This document shows positions 29,610-36,574 of a DNA stretch of 52,694 nucleotides, piece after piece. The first letter of the stretch is position 1, and every line of letters starts with the position of its first letter. The DNA comes from CAYNBT01 sp964396025 (lineage in GTDB: Bacteria; Patescibacteriota; WWE3; UBA101185; UBA10185). Below the pieces are notes generated by a model. The model saw only the letters and a list, made by a program, of their open reading frames with translations, did not search any database and had not been told where the DNA came from. Location: the NCBI GenBank assembly GCA_964396025.1, contig CAYNBT010000004.1, forward strand, positions 1 to 52,694, given 5' to 3'. Both the position numbers and the translations under genes were made by a program.

Positions 29610-29966
29610 ATGTTAATTCAAGTAACATCAGACAACATAGAAGTTTCCCCCAGTATGCAAGACTTAGCAAAGCAAAAAGTTGAAAAGTTGGCAAAATATT
29701 TTGAAAATGTCCCTCAAGATTTACAGCGCGTTCGTGTAGTGTTAAACAAAGGCGCAGCAGACGAAACCTTTGAAGCAAACGTTGAACTAAGCCTTAGCGG
29801 CAATGTATTTGTTGGAAGATCCCAAGCATTCTCGCTTGAAGCCGCCATCATTGACGCTACAGGAGATGTAGAACGCCAGTATGTAAAAGAAAAATCCAAA
29901 CGCGATGACAAAGACTGGGATGCTGCACGTGAACTAAAAAGGCAACCACTAGATTCCACCGAATAG
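29610..29966 (+). CDS. hpf: Ribosome hibernation factor (RaiA/short HPF)
   Basis: 118 residues, short form without the dimerising C-terminal domain. LIQVTSDNIEVSPSMQDLAK, VEKLAKYFENVP, and ANVELSLSGNVFVGRSQAFS are characteristic, and the C-terminus is charged. Binds the 30S subunit and inactivates ribosomes in slow growth. A strong AAGGAGG precedes the ATG, unlike the suf genes, so it is probably translated at high level. It may be co-transcribed with the suf operon (8 bp after the ferredoxin). Confidence 0.92.
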   Translation: MLIQVTSDNIEVSPSMQDLAKQKVEKLAKYFENVPQDLQRVRVVLNKGAADETFEANVELSLSGNVFVGRSQAFSLEAAIIDATGDVERQYVKEKSKRDDKDWDAARELKRQPLDSTE

Positions 29967-30023
29967 GCGAGTGTGCTAAAATCCTGATTACAAAGTTTGC
30001 TTTAGGTGATGGAATGGTTTTTC

Positions 30024-30099
30024 GGGCACTTAGCTCAGTTGGTAGAGCGCGCGTCTTATACACGCGTGGTCCCTGGTTCGAGCCCAGGAGTGCCCACCA
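30024..30099 (+). tRNA. tRNA-Ile (TAT anticodon)
   Basis: A 76-base cloverleaf: acceptor GGGCACT / AGTGCCC, D arm GCTC-AGTTGGTA-GAGC, anticodon stem CGCGT / ACGCG with loop CTTATAC (anticodon TAT), T stem CCTGG / CCAGG with TTCGAGC, discriminator A and encoded CCA. The anticodon UAU reads the Ile codon AUA. Most bacteria use a CAU tRNA modified to lysidine for this codon, so a UAU isoacceptor is unusual. Confidence 0.9.
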
Positions 30100-30283
30100 G
30101 ATGTCTTAGCGAGCGAATGCGAGCTTAGACAGATGGGGTGCGATAAGCATGCTTCCTTTTACTTCGTAAAACGTAGGAGCGCAGCGACGAATCGCCACCA
30201 AATCACTTTGCGAACACCGCTTTGCAAAAACCCATTTTCTGCTTTAATATCTCACTAGAATTCCTATACAAGGGGGTAATGCT
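30100..30283. other. Structured intergenic region with a promoter
   Basis: Between the tRNA and the next gene lie several small hairpins: ttttac-ttc-gtaaaa near 30160, aagcatgctt near 30147, and a longer imperfect pair (ggggtgcgat near 30134 with atcgccacc near 30191). It ends in CGCCACCA, which resembles a tRNA end, but no cloverleaf can be drawn. A possible promoter is TTGCAA (30222-30227), 17 bases, TAATAT (30245-30250). Confidence 0.45.
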
Positions 30284-30706
30284 ATGGATGTAGTTAAATT
30301 CCCGTTGAGGTGGCAGCATTTTTCCGATGCACGTTTGATTGATGAGCATGTCATTGCTCATGCGCATAAAACCGTTGGTGACACAGGACATAAGCTTAAC
30401 TTTCTCGGGATTGAGCATTTATGCGATGGTATTTGGGTGCCTACTCACTACGTAGATCCACATCAACTTTATTACGCAGTGTTTGAAGCCCCGGACGATA
30501 TTCCGTTTGTTTGGCCATTGGATAAAGAACAAGCCTACCATGCTGAAGATCTAGTGATTCGCTATGCCCTTGGTTTAGCAGGATACGGGTTTTTAGATGT
30601 GGAAGATTATTTTATTGCACCAGGCCCTGGTCAAAGAAGTCTTCAATTCGAAGGCTACGGCCCCTATCTGCAACCGGGTGTAACTTATTACCTAAGATTG
30701 ATTTAA
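30284..30706 (+). CDS. Unknown 140-residue protein with strong ribosome site
   Basis: No family recognised; soluble, no signal peptide, rich in His, Tyr and Pro (HYVDPHQLYYAVFEAPDDIP; YFIAPGPGQRSLQFEGYGPY). GGGGGT lies 8 bases before the ATG. It has a promoter with a leader and a strong terminator, as other members of the Shine-Dalgarno-led small gene class in this window (17435, 33100, 37576, 38582). Tightly insulated as a single-gene unit between a tRNA and a convergent gene. Confidence 0.75.
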   Translation: MDVVKFPLRWQHFSDARLIDEHVIAHAHKTVGDTGHKLNFLGIEHLCDGIWVPTHYVDPHQLYYAVFEAPDDIPFVWPLDKEQAYHAEDLVIRYALGLAGYGFLDVEDYFIAPGPGQRSLQFEGYGPYLQPGVTYYLRLI

Positions 30707-30731
30707 AAAAAGGGTTAAATCAGAAAAAACG

Positions 30732-30771
30732 AGCCCCAGACACAAATGAAAAAATGTGTTTGGGGCTTTTG
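30732..30771. terminator. Bidirectional terminator
   Basis: Stem agccccagacaca / tgtgtttggggct (13 bp with a G-U) and a short A-rich loop, followed by TTTT on the plus strand and preceded by an A-rich stretch (TTTTTT on the minus strand). Serves the convergent genes 30284-30706 and 30774-31079. Confidence 0.85.
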
Positions 30772-30773
30772 TA

Positions 30774-31079
30774 CTACTCGTTCCACTTGTGCAAACTTTG
30801 TCCGGCTTCGAAGTATTTTCGGATGATACTCTGCAGGTCGGACAGAATGCTTGACAAAGGTACATCCACAAACTGTTCACCACCAAGCCAAACCAAAGCG
30901 ATCCAGCTGTTTGGGAATGGTGCGGGCCCGGTGCGCATTACGCCAAGCACGGTGCCTTGTATAGACTCCTTTTGTGGTCCGAACTGTCCCACAATACTTC
31001 TTCCCTGTGCTTGCATGTGTAACTCGGCGATCAACTCCGTTTCCAGTCTGGCCATTTGTTGATCAAAAGTCTCACCCAT
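30774..31079 (-). CDS. Unknown 101-residue protein
   Basis: Soluble small protein, family not recognised: GETFDQQMARLETELIAELH, a helix, then a beta-rich part (VLGVMRTGPAPFPNSWIALV) and a final helix. The ATG at 31079 is preferred over one two codons upstream because AAGGAG is 8 bases before it. It is driven by a near-perfect TTGACA-17-TATAAT promoter with a leader of roughly 40 bases. Belongs with the Shine-Dalgarno-led unknown genes. Confidence 0.75.
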   Translation of the reverse strand: MGETFDQQMARLETELIAELHMQAQGRSIVGQFGPQKESIQGTVLGVMRTGPAPFPNSWIALVWLGGEQFVDVPLSSILSDLQSIIRKYFEAGQSLHKWNE

Positions 31080-31125
31080 GATCATTTCTCCTTGCTTATA
31101 TTTTTGTTAGAATCAATTCCCCGCC

Positions 31126-31154
31126 ATTATACCAACAAAAAGCGCTCCTGTCAA
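31126..31154 (-). promoter_or_regulatory. Consensus sigma-70 promoter nested in a terminator
   Basis: On the minus strand: TTGACA (31149-31154), exactly 17 bases, TATAAT (31126-31131). The -35 lies in the 3' part of the terminator of the tyrosine recombinase gene, and the -10 follows its T tract. Confidence 0.9.
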
Positions 31155-31184
31155 AACTATGGGATAGTTTATAATCACGAGCGC
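31137..31184 (-). terminator. Terminator of the tyrosine recombinase gene
   Basis: On the minus strand: GCGCTC / GAGCGC as base stem, inner stem AAACTAT / ATAGTTT with a 3-base loop, then TTTTT. It overlaps the promoter of the next gene. Confidence 0.75.
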
Positions 31185-31209
31185 ATTTTGTTCAGATTTC
31201 TATTCAGGT

Positions 31210-32082
31210 TTAAAGAATTCCAAGCTCTGTCTTTTGTTCGTCAGATACCTTTTCAATATGTTCCAAGTATCTTTCGGTAGTAGAGAGCCTTTTGTGGCCT
31301 GCTACCTTGGATACGGTTACTAAGTCTGTTCCGTGTGCAATGTGGTGAGCAACAAAAGTGTGTCTCAAGTCGTTTACTTTAGCGTTACTGATTCCAGCAG
31401 CTCTAAAGAATCTTGCGATGGTAGCTCTAATATTTCTTACCAACAAAGGATTGCCTGTTTTAGTAATAAATAAGTGCTTACCTTTTTCTACTTGAGGTCT
31501 TTCATCAAGATATTTCCTTATAGATTCGATGGCGGCTTTGTTCAAAGGAACTTCTCTTTCCTTGTATCCTGGTTTAGCAGGGATAACAAGTTTACCTTCT
31601 CCGTCAGCTATTTCAACATGTTCCAAAAGAATTGCAGCTAATTCAGAGATTCTTACTCCAGTTTGCAAAAGCACTTCTACGATAGCAAATGTCCTTTTAT
31701 CTTCTTTTGCAGCATCTCTAAGAGCGCCGTATTCTAATCTTGAAAGAATTCTTGGAGCTTTTACATCTACTTTAGGGTGTTTTAGTTGATCAGCTACATT
31801 ATTTGAAATGTGTGCTTTTTCGAGTAGGTATCTAAAGAAAGTCTTTGTTGAATTGGTTTTTCTTGAAATAGATTTAGGAGTGTAATTCTTTTTAGCTAAA
31901 CCTCCCATAAAGTCTTCTAAGTGTAACAACTGAATTTCGTGTACAAGTTTTACACCTTGTTTGTAAAGGTGTTCGATTAGTTGTTCGATATCCTTTTCAT
32001 AGGCTATTACGGTAGATTTTGATCTACCTTGGCCCTTAAGGTGTTCAATAAAATTTTTATGTGCCTCATCTAGTTTTATCAT
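31210..32082 (-). CDS. Tyrosine recombinase, Xer-like
   Basis: 290 residues with a SAM-like N-terminal DNA-binding domain (FIEHLKGQGRSKSTVIAYEK) and a catalytic domain: Arg in LLQTGVRISELAAI, a Lys hairpin (IPAKPGYKEREVPL), LRHTFVAHH with the second Arg, His in VAGHKRLSTTERY, and the nucleophile Tyr in RYLEH. The first position of the H-x-x-R motif is Asn (VNDLRH instead of HDLRH). Size and single-copy setting suggest chromosome dimer resolution, though an integrase cannot be ruled out. Its start has no clear ribosome site; a TATAGTAT-type promoter may lie near 32110. Confidence 0.88.
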   Translation of the reverse strand: MIKLDEAHKNFIEHLKGQGRSKSTVIAYEKDIEQLIEHLYKQGVKLVHEIQLLHLEDFMGGLAKKNYTPKSISRKTNSTKTFFRYLLEKAHISNNVADQLKHPKVDVKAPRILSRLEYGALRDAAKEDKRTFAIVEVLLQTGVRISELAAILLEHVEIADGEGKLVIPAKPGYKEREVPLNKAAIESIRKYLDERPQVEKGKHLFITKTGNPLLVRNIRATIARFFRAAGISNAKVNDLRHTFVAHHIAHGTDLVTVSKVAGHKRLSTTERYLEHIEKVSDEQKTELGIL

Positions 32083-32192
32083 AATTTTTTTAAAATCCTC
32101 TAACTATTACTACAGGGTATACTATAGCACTAGCATATAGTAATGTCAAATAATTTCTATTCTATAGTATTTACTATCGATTGGAACGACTA

Positions 32193-32198
32193 TATAAT
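32193..32198 (+). promoter_or_regulatory. -10 box of leaderless promoter
   Basis: TATAAT, 7 bases before the ATG at 32206. It lies inside a longer open frame and decides the start. Confidence 0.7.
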
Positions 32199-32205
32199 TT
32201 TTACA

Positions 32206-32586
32206 ATGTCCATTCCTGCTCGCCCGAAATACATAGTATTATCTATCCTTTTTGTTTTGGCAACTATCAATTTTACCAAGACAACCGTGAGTATTTTAGA
32301 AAGTAGCAAGCGCCTTGATAACCTTAAGAGTGAAGTTACCCAGCTTGAGGCAAGACAGGCGCAACTTAGGCAGGAACTTACCTATAAAAAGACAGATACT
32401 TTTGTAGAGGAAGAAGCACGCAACAAATTAAATATGGTTAAAAAGGGAGAAGAAATATTTATTTTTCCTCAAATAGCCGTTGGCAAGGTCTTAGGCGCTC
32501 AGTCTGCTTCTGTTGATAACTCTTTGGCCGCACGATCTACACCTCTTGAGACTAGTTTTCAACGTTGGCTTCAGTTGCTATTCTGA
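32206..32586 (+). CDS. DivIC/FtsL-like septum formation protein
   Basis: 126 residues from the ATG at 32206. A single membrane helix (YIVLSILFVLATINFTKT) is followed by a coiled coil (SSKRLDNLKSEVTQLEARQA) and the segment DTFVEEEARNKLNMVKKGEE, the conserved 'ExxARxxLxMvkxGE' signature of DivIC/FtsB. It would act in the divisome with FtsL and FtsQ. The C-terminal 40 residues are low complexity. An upstream frame extension is rejected because of the TATAAT 7 bases ahead. Confidence 0.85.
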   Translation: MSIPARPKYIVLSILFVLATINFTKTTVSILESSKRLDNLKSEVTQLEARQAQLRQELTYKKTDTFVEEEARNKLNMVKKGEEIFIFPQIAVGKVLGAQSASVDNSLAARSTPLETSFQRWLQLLF

Positions 32587-32679
32587 GTGGGTAGAGATTA
32601 AAATAGCATCCATTTAACATACAGATAACGCCTTTTGACTATTACTATGTATAGTGATATTCTTTCGATGCTATCGCAT

Positions 32680-32753
32680 AGCGGGGTGGAGGAATAGTAC
32701 CTCGTCAGGCTCATAATCTGAAGGTCTCGGTGCAAATCCGGGCCCCGCAACCA
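32680..32753 (+). tRNA. Initiator tRNA-fMet (CAT)
   Basis: 74 bases ending in CCA. The first base (A) cannot pair with A at position 72, while positions 2-7 (GCGGGG / CCCCGC) pair, the initiator hallmark. D arm GAGG-AATAGTA-CCTC, anticodon loop CTCATAA. Two oddities: the anticodon stem is TCAGG / TCTGA rather than the usual three G-C pairs, and the T loop is TGCAAAT, with G where T is almost universal. Confidence 0.82.
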
Positions 32754-32795
32754 AAGCAACCCCCAAAATATTCCAAAATTCAAAAAAGAAGATAT

Positions 32796-32895
32796 AATGC
32801 TTACGCATTCATGCTTCGCATGGAACGCTACTGCATTTATGCTCCGCATAGAATGCTTACACATTCATGCTTCGCATGGAACGCTACTGCATTTA
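32796..32895 (+). repeat. 56-bp tandem repeat between two Met tRNAs
   Basis: Unit one is 32796-32851; unit two starts at 32852 and is cut at 44 bases by the next tRNA. One mismatch (gcttacgcat against gcttacacat) in the shared part. Each unit contains small hairpins atgc-ttc-gcat and atgc-tcc-gcat. No coding potential. Confidence 0.75.
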
Positions 32896-32896
32896 G

Positions 32897-32973
32897 GCCA
32901 ACGTAGCTCAGGTGGTTAGAGCGGACGTTTCATAAGCGTCAGGTCGCTGGTTCAACCCCAGCCGTTGGCACCA
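32897..32973 (+). tRNA. tRNA-Met (CAT), elongator
   Basis: 77 bases: acceptor GCCAACG / CGTTGGC, D arm GCTC-AGGTGGTTA-GAGC, anticodon stem GACGT / GCGTC with loop TTCATAA, T stem GCTGG / CCAGC with TTCAACC, discriminator A, encoded CCA. It resembles elongator tRNA-Met. A lysidine-type tRNA-Ile is possible in principle, but the window has a tRNA-Ile(UAU), which makes that less needed. Confidence 0.85.
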
Positions 32974-32989
32974 AATGTTACCCTATAGT

Positions 32990-33018
32990 TTGACATTATT
33001 TATTTTTTGTAGTACTAT
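32990..33018 (+). promoter_or_regulatory. Consensus sigma-70 promoter
   Basis: TTGACA (32990-32995), 17 bases, TACTAT (33013-33018). It starts 17 bases after the tRNA-Met end and drives the gene at 33100 with a leader of about 75 bases. Confidence 0.85.
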
Positions 33019-33099
33019 GCCAAAGATTATCCAAATGTCCGTATAAGTTTGTACGGAATAGTTCAGTACCGAGACGATACTGAAAAAAGGAACGACGAG

Positions 33100-33552
33100 A
33101 TGTCTGATTCAGAATTTCCACGGTATGATTATTACTATTCGCTAACTGGTTTTGGTGCAAACGGTACAGGGGATCGTATAGCAAGATTAGCTCCCAATAT
33201 TGCTCTTCGGTCGTTAGGTCTTTTGGAGCAACCGGATTTGCACCTTGAGCACCTTATGCGGCTCAAGTGTCTTCATGATCCTAGATACGCTTCCTGTTAT
33301 GCCGCCGAATATGAGTCTTATGGTGCAGGGCGTCCAACTTTATGTCGCGTTTTGATCAGTATTCAAAAACATCCCAAGGGAATTGAATGCTTGTATTGGC
33401 CAAACATCGTAAACTGGACAAAGGGAGCTGTAATGATTAGTAACGCTATTGACGGTAGTGTAACTTATCTAGAGTTTGATGTTGTGTGGGAAGAAAGCGG
33501 TCAACCAAAGTTGACTTTCCCCGAGATCGAAGCACGCACTCCCGAGTTTTAA
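33100..33552 (+). CDS. Unknown 150-residue protein with long leader
   Basis: Family not recognised. Starts SDSEFPRYDYYYSLTGFGAN and continues with helices rich in Leu (LGLLEQPDLHLEHLMRLKC) and a beta-rich C-terminus (VTYLEFDVVWEESG). No signal peptide. The ATG at 33100 has AAGGA 8 bases upstream; a longer frame reaching 33049 would start without a ribosome site. Promoter, Shine-Dalgarno and terminator make it a single-gene unit of the same class as 30284-30706. Confidence 0.75.
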   Translation: MSDSEFPRYDYYYSLTGFGANGTGDRIARLAPNIALRSLGLLEQPDLHLEHLMRLKCLHDPRYASCYAAEYESYGAGRPTLCRVLISIQKHPKGIECLYWPNIVNWTKGAVMISNAIDGSVTYLEFDVVWEESGQPKLTFPEIEARTPEF

Positions 33553-33560
33553 CTTACCAA

Positions 33561-33600
33561 CAGGGTCAAGAAAATTAATTTCTCGACCCTGTTTTTCTTT
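33561..33600 (+). terminator. Rho-independent terminator
   Basis: Stem cagggtcaagaaa / tttctcgaccctg with loop attaat, followed by TTTTTCTTTTTTTTTT. A strong terminator, 9 bp after the stop of the 33100 gene. Confidence 0.9.
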
Positions 33601-33643
33601 TTTTTTGTAGCAATTTTCTCATGGGAATACCTTGCATTGTTGC

Positions 33644-33649
33644 TATAAT
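33644..33649 (+). promoter_or_regulatory. Extended -10 of leaderless promoter
   Basis: TGCTATAAT with the hexamer 6 bases before the trpS ATG. The string TGCTATAATAACTTCATGAA is shared with the DNA ligase start at 52186 on the opposite strand. Confidence 0.75.
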
Positions 33650-33655
33650 AACTTC

Positions 33656-34660
33656 ATGAACAAAAAGAGAATCCTTACAGGTGACAATACAACCGGAAAA
33701 CTTCACGTCGGCCACTTTGTTGGTTCGCTAGAAAACCGCGTGAAGCTTCAAGATGAATATGACACCACCATAATTTTGGCCGATATGCATGCATTTGCTT
33801 ATCCAAAATACGTGGAGAACCCACAGGTTGTGCACGACTCAGTATTTGACGTTGCTGTAGGTAATCTTGCCGTAGGTCTTGACCCAAACAAAGTTAGTTT
33901 TTTTGTGGAGTCCGCGATACCGGAAATTTATGAGCTGGCACTTATACTTTCAATGCTAGTTTCTCACAACCGCGCTTTGCGTAATCCCACAATAAAAGAT
34001 GAGATTCGCGAAAAAAGCATGGGCGACAATTATTCCTTAGGTTTTGTGAATTTCCCTATTATGATGTCAGCCGATATATTGGGAGTAAAGGCTGACCTAG
34101 TCCCAACCGGAGAAGATCAACTTCCACACTTGGAGCAAACCCGTGAACTAGCCCGTAGATTTAATACTCTATATGGAGAGGTTTTAAGAGAACCAGATGG
34201 TCTTATAGGCAGGGTTCCACGTCTAATAGGGACAGATGGCAATGCAAAAATGACCAAATCCCTAAACAACACAATCCATCTAAATGAACCGTCTGCCGAC
34301 CTCAAAACCAAAGTAATGAGTATGTATACTGATCCCAAGCGTCTGCGTGCTACGGACCCCGGTACCGTAGAAGGAAATCCGGTTTTTATTTATCACGATG
34401 CCTTTAACAAGAATACACAAGAAGTAGCTGACCTTAAAGAACGCTATGCTTTAGGAAAGGTAGGCGATGTAGAAGTAAAAGAGAAGCTATACCTAGCCTT
34501 GGAAGAATTCCTGGCTCCAATCAGGGAACGCTACAACTATTTTGAATCTAATCGTGCTGTTGTAATGGAGCTTTTACACGCCGGCACAAAGAAAACTCAA
34601 CAGATATACGCACAGACGTTAGAAGAAATTCGCGAAAATATGAAGCTCTTTAGGTTTTAA
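33656..34660 (+). CDS. trpS: Tryptophanyl-tRNA synthetase
   Basis: 334 residues, normal bacterial length. The class I motifs are LHVGH (HIGH, in TGKLHVGHFVGS) and KMTKS (KMSKS, in GNAKMTKSLNN). Other family features: MSADILGVKADLVPTGEDQL. Charges tRNA-Trp. The start at 33656 is decided by TGCTATAAT 6 bases upstream; an upstream in-frame extension lies inside this promoter. Its stop codon overlaps an ATG of the next gene's frame, so ftsH is adjacent but has its own -10. Confidence 0.97.
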   Translation: MNKKRILTGDNTTGKLHVGHFVGSLENRVKLQDEYDTTIILADMHAFAYPKYVENPQVVHDSVFDVAVGNLAVGLDPNKVSFFVESAIPEIYELALILSMLVSHNRALRNPTIKDEIREKSMGDNYSLGFVNFPIMMSADILGVKADLVPTGEDQLPHLEQTRELARRFNTLYGEVLREPDGLIGRVPRLIGTDGNAKMTKSLNNTIHLNEPSADLKTKVMSMYTDPKRLRATDPGTVEGNPVFIYHDAFNKNTQEVADLKERYALGKVGDVEVKEKLYLALEEFLAPIRERYNYFESNRAVVMELLHAGTKKTQQIYAQTLEEIRENMKLFRF

Positions 34661-34662
34661 TG

Positions 34663-34668
34663 TATAAT
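34663..34668 (+). promoter_or_regulatory. -10 box before ftsH
   Basis: TATAAT immediately after trpS. It lies inside the longer ftsH frame beginning at 34660; transcription would start near 34675, leaving about 12 bases before the ATG at 34687. Confidence 0.55.
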
Positions 34669-34686
34669 CTCTTGGCCCAAAAAGAT

Positions 34687-36558
34687 ATGGAAGAAAAAAA
34701 GAAAAAATCAAAAGCATCATACATGAATAAATTGGCTGGTACGCCAAAGGATCCCAACAATGTTAATGAACCTAACAGTCTTTTTGGGAACGTATTCTTT
34801 TACGTGTTTTTAGCGTTTAGTGCCTTTTTACTTTTTACAGCAGCAGCTGCTGTCAGAGAATCGCAGCCATTTAGACCAATCAGTGAAGTAGTTTCTGCAA
34901 TAAAATCCGACAAAGTCCAAGACATTAAAATAAGCGGTGATACCGTTACCGTTTTACTAAGGGACGGCACATCCTTTGTTTCTAAAAAGGAATCCAACAT
35001 AAGTTTTGACGAGATTCTTGCCAATAATAAAGTAGATGCTTCTAAAATACGTGGAAAATTGGAAGTTGTTACAAAACTGGCTTTGGATCAAATTCTCTCA
35101 CCGATTTTGTTTTTTGCTTTACCCATAGTTCTGGTGTTTTTTATATTTCGCCAAATGAAGGCTGCTAGCGGAGACATAACCTCGTTTGGGCGTTCTCGTG
35201 CGAGAATGTTTAACAAAGGTACTTCAAAGATTACTTTTACTGACGTAGCAGGAAACGCTGAGGCGAAGCAAGAGTTAATGGAAATCGTGGACTTCTTAAA
35301 AAGTCCCGATAAATATCTAAAGCTCGGTGCAAGAATTCCAAAAGGAGTTTTACTTGTGGGCTCTTCTGGTGTTGGCAAAACCTTGCTGGCCAAGGCTATT
35401 GCCGGAGAAGCCAATGTGCCCTTTTACTCTGTAGCGGGTAGCGAATTTATGGAAATGCTAGTGGGTGTGGGTTCTGCAAGAGCACGCGATTTGTTTAGAA
35501 TGGCCAAAGAAACTCAACCCAGCTTGATTTTTATAGACGAAATTGACGCAATTGGGCGCCAGCGCGGTATGGGAATCGGTGGTGGTCACGACGAACGCGA
35601 ACAAACACTTAACCAAATACTTATTGAAATGGATGGCTTTGACCCAAGATCTTCAGTGATAGTTTTGGCCGCTACCAACCGTCCTGATATGCTAGATCCG
35701 GCATTGGTTCGTCCAGGGCGTTTTGACAGACGAATTTCTATTCCTTTGCCCGATCTTAAAGATAGGGAAGAGATAGTGAAAATTCATATGCGTGGTAAAC
35801 CTTTTACCTCTGAGGTTGATGTTGAGAAAGTAGCAAAAAATACGGTTGGGTTCAGTGGAGCTGATTTGGAGAATATGCTTAATGAATCAGCAATTTTGGC
35901 AGCACGTGCAAACAAAGATGCTATTTCACAAAAAGATCTGGAGGAGGCATCTTTGAAGGTTACAATAGGAGCGGAACGAAAAACTCTTCAAACAGATGAG
36001 GAAAAGAAAATGACCGCATATCATGAGGCCGGTCATGCACTGGTTGCTTCTAACATGCCTGATATGGATAAAGTGAACCGTGTTTCTATAGTTGCGCGTG
36101 GCGGGTCGTTGGGGCATACAAGCTTTCCTCCTGAACGCGACCGCTATAACGAAACAAAAGAACGGCTTCTTGCTATGATCTGCACAGCCTTAGGTGGTCG
36201 TGCTGCTGAAGAGGTAGTTTTTGGAACTGAGACCATAGGTGCTTCTTCTGACATTGATAATGCTACGTCTGTGGCTAGGAAAATGGTAACTGAATATGGT
36301 ATGAGTGCGTTAGGACCTATTGCTTATCATGGGGAGTCTAGAATGGGGTGGCTTGCGAAGCAGGTTTCTAATCCGGACACAATCAGCCAAGAGATGCATT
36401 TTAAGATAGACAAAGAAGTAGAAAAAATCATTATGGATTGTTATGCAAAGGCCAAAGAGATAGTTAAGAATGAAAAAACAAAACTAGACAAAGTTGCAAG
36501 CGCCTTGATTGAACACGAGACTTTATCTTCCGAAGAGTACGAAGCTTTATTGAAGTAA
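34687..36558 (+). CDS. ftsH: FtsH AAA+ membrane protease
   Basis: 623 residues from the ATG at 34687 (632 from 34660). Two membrane helices (NVFFYVFLAFSAFLLFTAAA and ILFFALPIVLVFFIFRQM) flank a small exposed domain. The AAA module has Walker A GSSGVGKT (usually GPPGTGKT), Walker B LIFIDEIDAIG and the second region of homology NRPDMLDPALVRPGRFDR. The zinc protease has HEAGH and the later Asp in DIDNATSVARKM. Degrades membrane and short-lived soluble proteins. The Walker A change retains the essential GxxGxGKT. Confidence 0.96.
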   Translation: MEEKKKKSKASYMNKLAGTPKDPNNVNEPNSLFGNVFFYVFLAFSAFLLFTAAAAVRESQPFRPISEVVSAIKSDKVQDIKISGDTVTVLLRDGTSFVSKKESNISFDEILANNKVDASKIRGKLEVVTKLALDQILSPILFFALPIVLVFFIFRQMKAASGDITSFGRSRARMFNKGTSKITFTDVAGNAEAKQELMEIVDFLKSPDKYLKLGARIPKGVLLVGSSGVGKTLLAKAIAGEANVPFYSVAGSEFMEMLVGVGSARARDLFRMAKETQPSLIFIDEIDAIGRQRGMGIGGGHDEREQTLNQILIEMDGFDPRSSVIVLAATNRPDMLDPALVRPGRFDRRISIPLPDLKDREEIVKIHMRGKPFTSEVDVEKVAKNTVGFSGADLENMLNESAILAARANKDAISQKDLEEASLKVTIGAERKTLQTDEEKKMTAYHEAGHALVASNMPDMDKVNRVSIVARGGSLGHTSFPPERDRYNETKERLLAMICTALGGRAAEEVVFGTETIGASSDIDNATSVARKMVTEYGMSALGPIAYHGESRMGWLAKQVSNPDTISQEMHFKIDKEVEKIIMDCYAKAKEIVKNEKTKLDKVASALIEHETLSSEEYEALLK

Positions 36559-36574
36559 TATTTGAGCAACTAGT

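Noticed and set aside
30130..30199. A second tRNA after tRNA-Ile
   Set aside because: The stretch ends in CGCCACCA and has some pairing, but no D, anticodon and T arms can be fitted to a cloverleaf.
32897..32973. tRNA-Ile(CAT) of the lysidine type
   Set aside because: The body resembles elongator tRNA-Met, and a tRNA-Ile(UAT-reading) is present nearby. It cannot be fully excluded without the rest of the tRNA set.
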